A stretch of 5,083 bases of DNA from Blautia sp. (GTDB lineage Bacteria > Bacillota > Clostridia > Lachnospirales > Lachnospiraceae), in assembly GCA_017420455.1 (NCBI GenBank), contig JAFOJB010000112.1, positions 1 through 5,083 of the forward strand. The letters run 5' to 3'. The notes beneath the pieces were generated by a model that saw nothing but the letters and a program-made list of their open reading frames with translations, did not search any database and was not told the DNA's origin. Positions 1 to 5,083 of the stretch are shown one piece after another. Positions within the stretch are counted from its first letter, which is position 1. Every line of letters begins with the position of its first letter. The position numbers and the translations under genes were made by a program.

Positions 1-320
1 CCCTGTTTTACCAGCGGTTTATGCCGGCGCTGCGGGCCACCTGCGAGAAACAGGGGACATATGCCGAACACGCGGCGTTTATCGATGCCTATGAGGCAGA
101 GTATCCGGGGGCACATATGTTCCGCCACTGGTTCACGATGTACCTTCTGACAAAGGCAGGGCTGACGAGCGGGGAGATCATGCGGTGGCGCGGGGATTCA
201 AGCCAGGAGTCAATGAACGAATACATCCATGAGAATGCGGACATGATCCGGCTGTTCCGGGAGACTTCGTACAGTTTTCAGGCGCGGATCCTGGAGGACG
301 CCGGGAAGGAGGGGATGTGA
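1..320 (+). CDS. Tyrosine recombinase, C-terminal part (Rec1, TnpA-like), 5' end outside window
   Basis: The reading frame is open from the first complete codon (base 3) to TGA at 318-320, so this is the C-terminal 105 or so residues of a longer protein. It carries the end of a tyrosine recombinase (phage-integrase family) catalytic domain. The box II motif HMFRH has His at 114-116 and Arg at 123-125, and is followed by a typical helix (WFTMYLL) and the segment GLTSGEIMRWRGD. The probable nucleophile is the Tyr of NEYIHEN at 222-224. The enzyme would cut and rejoin DNA through a 3'-phosphotyrosine link. The residue nine before the Tyr, usually His or Trp (LGH), is Asp here (195-197). The stop overlaps the start of the next recombinase gene (TGATG), which implies translational coupling. 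By position it matches TnpA of Tn554-like elements; that assignment is inference, because the N-terminal two thirds is not visible. Confidence 0.86.
   Translation, partial: LFYQRFMPALRATCEKQGTYAEHAAFIDAYEAEYPGAHMFRHWFTMYLLTKAGLTSGEIMRWRGDSSQESMNEYIHENADMIRLFRETSYSFQARILEDAGKEGM
306..312 (+). promoter_or_regulatory. Ribosome binding site for Rec2; decides ATG 320
   Basis: The sequence AAGGAGG lies inside the last codons of Rec1. It is 7 bases from ATG at 320 but only 4 bases from the in-frame GTG at 317. The spacing and the better start codon favour ATG 320, in the TGATG stop/start overlap. Confidence 0.75.
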
Positions 321-2347
321 TGGGCCTGGAGTTTGTACCCGCCCCAATGACAGTGGAGGCGGCGTCCCGCTTCCTGGGCATCCGCGCGGCGGTCCTGCGG
401 GATCATATCGACTCAGGAGAGATCGGGTATGAGGACGGCATGATTACAGGATCGTCCCTGGCTGAGATCAGAAGACAGAAGGCAGACTTTATCAGCCTGC
501 GGGAATTCCTGGAGGCGTATGACGGCAGCCGGTTTTCATCCCGGCAGGCCGCTGACAGGACAAAGTATATCGAGTTCCTGGAAAAGCACCGTTACTTCGG
601 AATTGAAGTGATCCCGCCGGACAAGGTCTTTTTCAGCGTACCTGGAAGGGATGATTTCTACATCCGGAGGGACGACACAGAATTCCTGGATTACGAGAGC
701 AGGGGATTCTTTGAGGATTTTGGAGTTTCAGAACGGGAAAAGGTTGCGCGGATTCTCACGGATTCGAAAGGACATGGGACTACGCGGCGGTGTGTGGAGA
801 ATTACCTGGCATTCATGGAAGATAGGGGAAATATTTATACCCCTTCCCTTACGGGCTTTGTCAGGATCGTTTTTGAGATCCCGGATCTTTCCATTGCTTC
901 GGATAATGACATCATTGCCGCGGTCGAAGCTGCAGAGACGGGAAAGACCAAAAGCTTTCTTGCGGATTTTTTTACATATGCATCTTCCAGGGAAACGGTA
1001 AGGTATCACAGGCTTGCCCTGAAAAAGGATGAAAGCGAGGCATTGCCGGCATACACCTATGAGGAGTTCGCACACCTGGCGAAGATCCTGTTCAATACCG
1101 GCTATGAGCGGGAGCACGGCCTCACGAAAAAAGCGTTGGATAACAGCTGGTATGCGGAGATGTGGATGTTCCTCGCCTGCCACTACATCTGCGGGTGGCG
1201 GGCATCAGACATCTGTTCCCGCTGGGTGTATCCGAACCTGAAGGGGGAAAGCAATCCCTTCGGGGTCTGTACGGAAACATTGAAAGAGGATATCCTGCGC
1301 GGGGCAATACAGGATGAAGTCTATGAAACCGTCGCCATGTATGTTATCCGCAGGATCGAAATGGCATACAACGTGCCGCAGAAAACCGGGCATGGCAGGC
1401 TCAGGTCAGAGATCCTGCCGGAGCTGCGGCCATTCTTTGGGAAGCTGACGCTGATTGCGGAATGCCACCACCTTGTTTCCGGCGAAGGATATATGAAAAC
1501 CTGCCGCATCTACAGGTACAGGAACCGGGTCGACTGCCGTGACTTCTTTGGAGAGGAGATCCTTAAGATCACCGGGACGCGCCACATATCATCCAGGCGC
1601 CTGAACAAATCTTACCTGCAGGGGCTGGAACAGGCGGCACGCGATAACGGGAATACCGTCCTGGTCTCCCACGTCATCGCGGCTTATGCCAGGAACCACG
1701 CAGATGCGGACACGACGGTTATCTACTTGAGGGACCATGGCCTGACCGGGGAGACTGCAGGTGTCGTACTGTTCATGATGATGCAGCGAGGGGTTTTCGG
1801 GGCGGATCTTTATCATGCCCTGCTGGCGGCATATCCGGATACGTTTAAGTGTCTGTCGGCCCGGGACCAGACGCTTCTGATGAAAAAAATCCCGTTGAGT
1901 GCTTATGAGCTTGAAACTTCAGGGGCTGTGCTTGCAGCGTCAGAGGAAATATACGGAAAACTCTCGCAGGGAGAGACAAAGGTACCTGCAAAAGCCCTGA
2001 AAGCAATGCTGGCTGTCGCCCAGGGACAGGGCAAGGCAAAAGAAGAAGGGGTCTTCTGTAAGAGGAAAGCCCTTGGACTTTGCTGTGATCATCCGCTCTA
2101 TGAATCGTGCATCGCGAACCTTTGTCCCAGCCACATCTTTACGAGTGAAGGAATCACGTCGCTGATTCGCGTTATCCGCGACTATGCGGAGAAATACAGG
2201 AAGAGCGGGAACATCAAGTATGCGGCGGCATTGAAAAAGTGCATCATACCGGCGTTCCAGGAGATCCTGAACGATGTGATCCGGGACATGCCGTATAAAG
2301 ACAGGGCTGCTGTCAGGAAGCTGATTAAGGAGGGATTGGATGAATAA
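320..2347 (+). CDS. Large tyrosine-recombinase-like protein with N-terminal HTH-like segment (Rec2, TnpB-like)
   Basis: This 675-residue protein is numbered from ATG 320 (a GTG at 317 would add one residue). Residues about 10-50 (TVEAASRFLGIRAAVLRDHIDSGEI) resemble the excisionase/MerR-type helix-turn-helix. A SAM-like core-binding region is likely at about 145-240, and the catalytic domain at about 245-475. Visible catalytic candidates are Arg294 in GWRASDI (box I), His422 and Arg426/Arg427 in RHISSRRL (box II), His460 in ARNHADADTT and Tyr469 in TVIYLRD; His460 to Tyr469 has the usual spacing of nine. The box II to box III distance is about ten residues longer than usual. A cysteine cluster (Cys580, 588, 589, 597, 602) followed by a helical tail suggests a C-terminal metal-binding module. 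Size and position match the roughly 630-residue TnpB of Tn554. It overlaps Rec3 by 8 bases. It probably acts with Rec1 and Rec3 in integration or excision; the family call is firm but the division of labour is unknown. Confidence 0.83.
   Translation: MGLEFVPAPMTVEAASRFLGIRAAVLRDHIDSGEIGYEDGMITGSSLAEIRRQKADFISLREFLEAYDGSRFSSRQAADRTKYIEFLEKHRYFGIEVIPPDKVFFSVPGRDDFYIRRDDTEFLDYESRGFFEDFGVSEREKVARILTDSKGHGTTRRCVENYLAFMEDRGNIYTPSLTGFVRIVFEIPDLSIASDNDIIAAVEAAETGKTKSFLADFFTYASSRETVRYHRLALKKDESEALPAYTYEEFAHLAKILFNTGYEREHGLTKKALDNSWYAEMWMFLACHYICGWRASDICSRWVYPNLKGESNPFGVCTETLKEDILRGAIQDEVYETVAMYVIRRIEMAYNVPQKTGHGRLRSEILPELRPFFGKLTLIAECHHLVSGEGYMKTCRIYRYRNRVDCRDFFGEEILKITGTRHISSRRLNKSYLQGLEQAARDNGNTVLVSHVIAAYARNHADADTTVIYLRDHGLTGETAGVVLFMMMQRGVFGADLYHALLAAYPDTFKCLSARDQTLLMKKIPLSAYELETSGAVLAASEEIYGKLSQGETKVPAKALKAMLAVAQGQGKAKEEGVFCKRKALGLCCDHPLYESCIANLCPSHIFTSEGITSLIRVIRDYAEKYRKSGNIKYAAALKKCIIPAFQEILNDVIRDMPYKDRAAVRKLIKEGLDE
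2327..2333 (+). promoter_or_regulatory. Ribosome binding site for Rec3
   Basis: AAGGAGG lies within the end of the Rec2 gene, 6 bases before ATG 2340. It supports that start and coupled translation across the 8-base overlap. Confidence 0.78.
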
Positions 2348-3947
2348 CGTATTGCGGGAAATCGAATCAGAAGAAGTGGTGATCTACAGGAGCCATATAT
2401 ACAGCCCGCAGACTCTTGTGAAGTGCCGGCAGCTTCATGCAAAACTGGTTAAAGAAGGAAAACTGTCAGGTGCATTTGAAGATGACGTCTGGATAGGATA
2501 CTCCGGCGTGAAGAGGTTCGGAATAGATTTTTCCATGGAGCCTGCGGCCTACAAGAATCATGCCGGCAAAGAATTCGGGGTCAGCCTTGCCACCATGAAA
2601 GATATGCTGCGCTGTTATGCCATCTATTGCACAGGGGTGTATGTGTATCAGACGATCTCCAGGGAAAAACTGGGTGTAGTCAGGGAATTCCTGCAGGGTT
2701 TTGGAGACAGCGGATACAGACTGACTGTCTGCGGCGCTTCGGCAGTGGAGGATTTCCTGGGCTTTATCGGGACGCCGGACAGGCAGATCCAGGCGGTCCT
2801 GGCCAGGACCGCGCTGATAAAGGAAAGCCGGCCGGGACAGCGGACGCTCTCCCCTGTAATAAACTACCTGGCCATTGAAAACGAGATCAACCGTATTTAC
2901 CGGGAGACCCCGGACGAGGAAACCTTCCGCCGGTGGTTCCCCGTGTATTTCTGGGTAAATATAACATTTATCCTCCCGCTCAGGGCAACGGAGATGCTGG
3001 TCACGCCGAGGGAATGCATCCGGAGGACTGCGGATGGCAGGATCCTCCTCACCGTGCGGAGGACAAAGCTGAAAAAGGGCAGGCGGACAGTATACTACGA
3101 CGTGGAAAAGGATTACGCGGAATCCACGTATGAGATCCCGGATACGGCCGTGGCGGCCGCGATTGAAGAATACCAGCGGATGACCGCCGCCCAGGAGCGG
3201 CGTTTTCTTTTTGAATACAGTGAGCTGATGGTGAATGAGATGCTTTCCCTGAATGCCTTCAACCACCTGCTGGAAGCATTCATGAGGGAATGCATCATCG
3301 GGAACCCCCGGTATGAGTTCGCGAAGTATGCCGCCGGCATCAGCGAGTTTGAGGTCGTCTCTGCGGGTGACAGCAGGCCGATCGCGATGGCAAACCTGTA
3401 TTTCCAGAACGCCGGCGAGGATATCTGCCGGCAGTTGGCGGACCATGTACACATCAATACGAGTTCCGGGTATTATACAAACATTTCGGAGACGATCTGG
3501 GCATCCTCGGTGATCCGGCTGCAGAGACGGATGGATTACGGGGAACGTTATGCCAGGGAACAGTACCGGCGCGGAGAACTTTCCAGTATCCTATCGGGGG
3601 AAAGCTGTACTTCGGAAAGACGTCTTGCAGACCGGGAGGATCTTTACGACTGCATAAAAGAAGGGCATCTGGAGGACTGCATGGGATGCAGGTATTACAG
3701 GCCTTCCGCGAAAGAACTGGCGGAATTCATGGAGGCACAGAAAAAGCGTGCGGATGAAGGGGCAAAGCGGGTGATCGGATTCATGAACAACACGATGAAG
3801 GTAAAGGGACAGGACATATCCATGGAGGAATTGTTCCTGGCCGTCCAGACAGACGCCTGCAGGTACCGGATGGGCTGTGAAATCTATGCAAAGGAGAAAT
3901 ACGAGGAATGGCAAGAACACAGAAATATACGTAAGAACTGCTTTTAG
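2340..3947 (+). CDS. Tyrosine recombinase with Cys/His-rich C-terminal tail (Rec3)
   Basis: This 535-residue protein has a recognisable tyrosine recombinase layout. A helical core-binding region spans about residues 80-175, and the catalytic domain about 185-385. Box I Arg215 lies in LPLRATEM, and Lys243 in RRTKLKKGRR sits where the beta-hairpin lysine is expected. Box II Arg346 is in GDSRPIAM, His369 in LADHVHINT, and the nucleophile is probably Tyr378 in SGYYTN (Tyr379 is adjacent). The Arg346-His369 spacing of 23 and His369-Tyr378 spacing of 9 are canonical. The box II His, three residues before Arg346, is replaced by Gly343. After the catalytic domain comes a Cys/His set (Cys438, His443, Cys447, Cys450) and a later pair (Cys507, Cys513), perhaps a zinc-binding tail comparable to that of Rec2. 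ATG 2340 has a good ribosome binding site. An extra recombinase between the TnpB-like and TnpC-like genes departs from the simple Tn554 order; a role in the same synaptic complex is inferred. Confidence 0.85.
   Translation: MNNVLREIESEEVVIYRSHIYSPQTLVKCRQLHAKLVKEGKLSGAFEDDVWIGYSGVKRFGIDFSMEPAAYKNHAGKEFGVSLATMKDMLRCYAIYCTGVYVYQTISREKLGVVREFLQGFGDSGYRLTVCGASAVEDFLGFIGTPDRQIQAVLARTALIKESRPGQRTLSPVINYLAIENEINRIYRETPDEETFRRWFPVYFWVNITFILPLRATEMLVTPRECIRRTADGRILLTVRRTKLKKGRRTVYYDVEKDYAESTYEIPDTAVAAAIEEYQRMTAAQERRFLFEYSELMVNEMLSLNAFNHLLEAFMRECIIGNPRYEFAKYAAGISEFEVVSAGDSRPIAMANLYFQNAGEDICRQLADHVHINTSSGYYTNISETIWASSVIRLQRRMDYGERYAREQYRRGELSSILSGESCTSERRLADREDLYDCIKEGHLEDCMGCRYYRPSAKELAEFMEAQKKRADEGAKRVIGFMNNTMKVKGQDISMEELFLAVQTDACRYRMGCEIYAKEKYEEWQEHRNIRKNCF
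3891..3896 (+). promoter_or_regulatory. Possible ribosome binding site upstream of ATG 3908
   Basis: AAGGAG lies near the end of Rec3, 11 bases before ATG 3908, which is somewhat long. A GAGG at 3903-3906 is too close to that ATG to be ideal. GTG 3956 has nothing comparable, only a weak AGAAG at 3946-3950. This site therefore favours ATG 3908 as the original start of the coiled-coil gene. Confidence 0.45.
3908..3934 (+). other. Eight-codon leader ORF ending in TAA, in frame with the TnpC-like gene
   Basis: ATG 3908 opens an ORF reading MARTQKYT and then TAA at 3932-3934. Past the stop the same frame continues ELLLEAVV and runs directly into GTG 3956 and the TnpC-like protein with no further stop. 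The joined sequence reads like a continuous basic-plus-helical N-terminus, so the stop looks like a single-base interruption of an older, longer gene. It could instead be a genuine short upstream ORF whose termination feeds re-initiation 21 bases downstream. It lies within the end of Rec3 in another frame. Confidence 0.55.
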
Positions 3948-3955
3948 AAGCAGTA

Positions 3956-4693
3956 GTGAAATATGCGGAGACAAAGCGCGGAAAGATCAAGGCGACGGAA
4001 CTCGCCGAATGGGCCGGGGCGAACATCAGCGGCCTGGAAGGTGTCAGGGATTATCATTTCATGCGGCCCGCCAGGGAAAAGAATCCGCAGACCGGGGCTG
4101 TTACAGTGCGCCAAAAGAGCTGTACTGCCCGTATGGATGAAATCAACAGGGCGAGGAGCCTGACCGCGCAGATCAGCAGGAATACCTTGCTGAAGGCATC
4201 GACGATAGAAGAATTCATGAACCAGCCGGGATTCATCCAGCGCCGCCAGATCGCGGAAACAAGGGAAACGGTGGGGCGGCTTGCTGCAAAGAATGAAAGC
4301 CTGTCCCGCGCGAATGAGGCACTCCGGGCAGAGAATAAAAACTTTCGCAAGGGGATGGAGCAGCTTACAGAAGACATCAGACGTTTGCAGGATACACAGG
4401 GGCGGCTTACGAAGCAGGTCACGTATCTGATGAAGGCGGCTGATGAAAAATCCAGGAAAGAAGCTTTGGCAGATATGGGACTTTCAGACAGGAGCGTTGA
4501 CCTTGATGTTTATACCAGGAGCCTGGAACAGGAAATCGTAAGCGTGATGGATCTGAGAAAAGTTTTGGGAAAGTTTCTTCTGGAGGAAGCCAACCCGGCA
4601 GTGCCGGGAGCAGAATCAGACAGCGACAAGACGATGGCAGAGGAAGTACTCTCAGGAATTGATTTTTCAGGAGGGAAAGATGGGGAGGATTAA
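3956..4693 (+). CDS. TnpC/DUF6262-like coiled-coil transposition accessory protein
   Basis: From GTG 3956 this encodes 245 residues. Residues 1-40 form a conserved-looking N-terminal segment (KATELAEWAGANISGLEGVRDYHFMRP), and residues about 55-95 are a basic helical part. Residues about 98-162 are strongly predicted coiled coil, rich in Glu, Leu, Arg and Asn (for example ETVGRLAAKNESLSRANEAL), and the C-terminal third is acidic. There is no catalytic motif or membrane segment. The architecture and position directly after the recombinases match TnpC of Tn554-type elements and the DUF6262 family, which are thought to help transposition, probably by oligomerising with the recombinases. It is longer than the roughly 125-residue Tn554 TnpC. 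The start is uncertain: GTG 3956 has a poor ribosome binding site, while an in-frame ATG at 3908 is cut off by TAA 3932, so this may be a truncated or impaired gene. It overlaps the next gene by 14 bases. Family recognition is from memory of sequence style, not a search. Confidence 0.74.
   Translation: MKYAETKRGKIKATELAEWAGANISGLEGVRDYHFMRPAREKNPQTGAVTVRQKSCTARMDEINRARSLTAQISRNTLLKASTIEEFMNQPGFIQRRQIAETRETVGRLAAKNESLSRANEALRAENKNFRKGMEQLTEDIRRLQDTQGRLTKQVTYLMKAADEKSRKEALADMGLSDRSVDLDVYTRSLEQEIVSVMDLRKVLGKFLLEEANPAVPGAESDSDKTMAEEVLSGIDFSGGKDGED
4669..4675 (+). promoter_or_regulatory. Ribosome binding site for the zinc-ribbon gene
   Basis: AGGAGGG lies inside the end of the TnpC-like gene, 4 bases before ATG 4680. 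It fixes this start and indicates coupled translation across the 14-base overlap. Confidence 0.7.
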
Positions 4694-5083
4694 GATTACT
4701 TCGGAGAACTGCCTTGCGTCACTTTATCCGGAGATCGCGGCACAATGGCATCCGGAAAAAAACGGGAGCCTGACGCCGGAAACCGTACGGGTCGAAACCA
4801 CTCTCCGGCCATGGTGGAAATGCGAAAAAGGACACGAATGGCAGGCTAAGACAACAGCGCGTGCCGCAGGCCTGGGATGTCCGGTATGCCAGGAATTGAA
4901 GACATATATCCGGGGGAAAAATGACCTTAAGACCCTGTGTCCTGCAATCGCGGCGCAATGGCATCCGACAAAGAACGGAGGCCTGATGCCGTCCGACCTG
5001 TGTACACAGTCCAATAAAAGAGTATGGTGGAGATGCGAAAAAGGTCATGAATGGCAGACGTCTGTCCAGGGACGGGTTGTACA
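4680..5083 (+). CDS. Zinc-ribbon repeat protein (DUF4379-type), 3' end outside window
   Basis: The frame is open from ATG 4680 to the window end (134 full codons) with no stop, so only the N-terminus is seen. It contains tandem copies of the probable zinc-ribbon domain DUF4379. Each copy runs from a segment like IAAQWHPEKNG through LTP to WWKCEKGHEWQ, then CPVC. In repeat 1 the probable metal ligands are Cys48, His52, Cys67 and Cys70. Repeat 2 shows Cys119 and His123, and its CxxC would lie just past the edge. The repeat period is 71 residues. Such domains are presumed to bind nucleic acid and in some proteins precede an endonuclease domain; whether one follows here cannot be seen. The start has a good ribosome binding site and overlaps the TnpC-like gene by 14 bases, suggesting co-expression with the recombinases. 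It may be a module component or the first cargo gene. Confidence 0.85.
   Translation, partial: MGRIKITSENCLASLYPEIAAQWHPEKNGSLTPETVRVETTLRPWWKCEKGHEWQAKTTARAAGLGCPVCQELKTYIRGKNDLKTLCPAIAAQWHPTKNGGLMPSDLCTQSNKRVWWRCEKGHEWQTSVQGRVV
4713..5083 (+). repeat. Tandem 213-base coding repeat (zinc-ribbon units 1 and 2)
   Basis: Unit 1 spans about 4713-4889 and unit 2 begins near 4926 and is cut by the window end. Matching blocks are offset by exactly 213 bases. The 21 bases at 4734-4754 match 4947-4967 with one mismatch, and the 24 bases at 4821-4844 match 5034-5057 with two, all three being silent. Between these blocks the units diverge. Confidence 0.85.

Noticed and set aside
967..973. Run of seven T in Rec2, considered as a slippage site
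   Set aside because: The frame is open through it and no alternative-frame product of note would result.
728..1183. 151-codon minus-strand open frame
   Set aside because: It is antisense to the Rec2 coding region, has no recognisable family, and is a shadow of a well-supported gene.
2466..3452. Long 328-codon open frame on the minus strand
   Set aside because: It lies wholly within Rec3, which has recombinase motifs and a good ribosome binding site. The minus-strand product has no recognisable domain and is explained by the codon use of the true gene.
3963..4163. Short + strand frame starting at ATG 3963
   Set aside because: It is out of frame with the coiled-coil protein, has low-complexity Arg/Pro content and no motif.
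4719..5048. Minus-strand open frames with internal similarity opposite the zinc-ribbon gene
   Set aside because: Their internal repeat is just the reverse complement of the zinc-ribbon repeats; the + strand reading has the Cys/His ligands.
1..5083. CRISPR array, tRNA/rRNA, IS terminal inverted repeats, att site or intrinsic terminator
   Set aside because: I looked for these by eye and saw none. The genes leave no gap longer than 8 bases, and the only clear DNA repeat is within the zinc-ribbon gene.

Overview
The window looks like the left or middle part of a mobile-element recombination module from a Firmicute, probably a clostridial (Lachnospiraceae-like) host. This rests on strong AAGGAGG-type ribosome binding sites, frequent AGG arginine codons, roughly balanced base composition and the protein families seen; no rRNA or housekeeping gene confirms it. 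All supported genes are on the + strand, tightly packed and mostly overlapping, with no intergenic stretch over 10 bases. No promoter, terminator, tRNA, att site or inverted repeat was recognised, so the window is probably the inside of a longer transcription unit that runs off both ends.

Layout: (1) 1-320, the C-terminal end of a tyrosine recombinase (Rec1). (2) 320-2347, a 675-residue second tyrosine-recombinase-like protein (Rec2) with an N-terminal helix-turn-helix-like segment and a C-terminal cysteine cluster. (3) 2340-3947, a 535-residue third tyrosine recombinase (Rec3), also ending in a Cys/His-rich tail. (4) 3956-4693 (possibly once 3908-4693), a TnpC/DUF6262-like protein with a long coiled coil. 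(5) 4680 to the window end, the start of a protein with tandem DUF4379-type zinc-ribbon repeats.

The order recombinase, very long recombinase, coiled-coil protein recalls tnpA-tnpB-tnpC of Tn554-type transposons. The three tandem overlapping recombinases recall recombinase-in-trio elements. The inferred role is a multi-subunit integration/excision machine in which the recombinases act together and the coiled-coil protein assists. The zinc-ribbon gene overlaps the coiled-coil gene by 14 bases, so it may be a further module member or the first cargo gene.

The most notable observation is an in-frame TAA at 3932-3934. It separates a start (ATG 3908) and eight codons from the rest of the coiled-coil gene, although the sequence after the stop still reads like the same protein's N-terminus. 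The TnpC-like gene may therefore have been recently broken or shortened, or may depend on re-initiation at GTG 3956. The recombinases also show non-standard residues at catalytic positions: Asp for box III His/Trp in Rec1 and Gly for box II His in Rec3.
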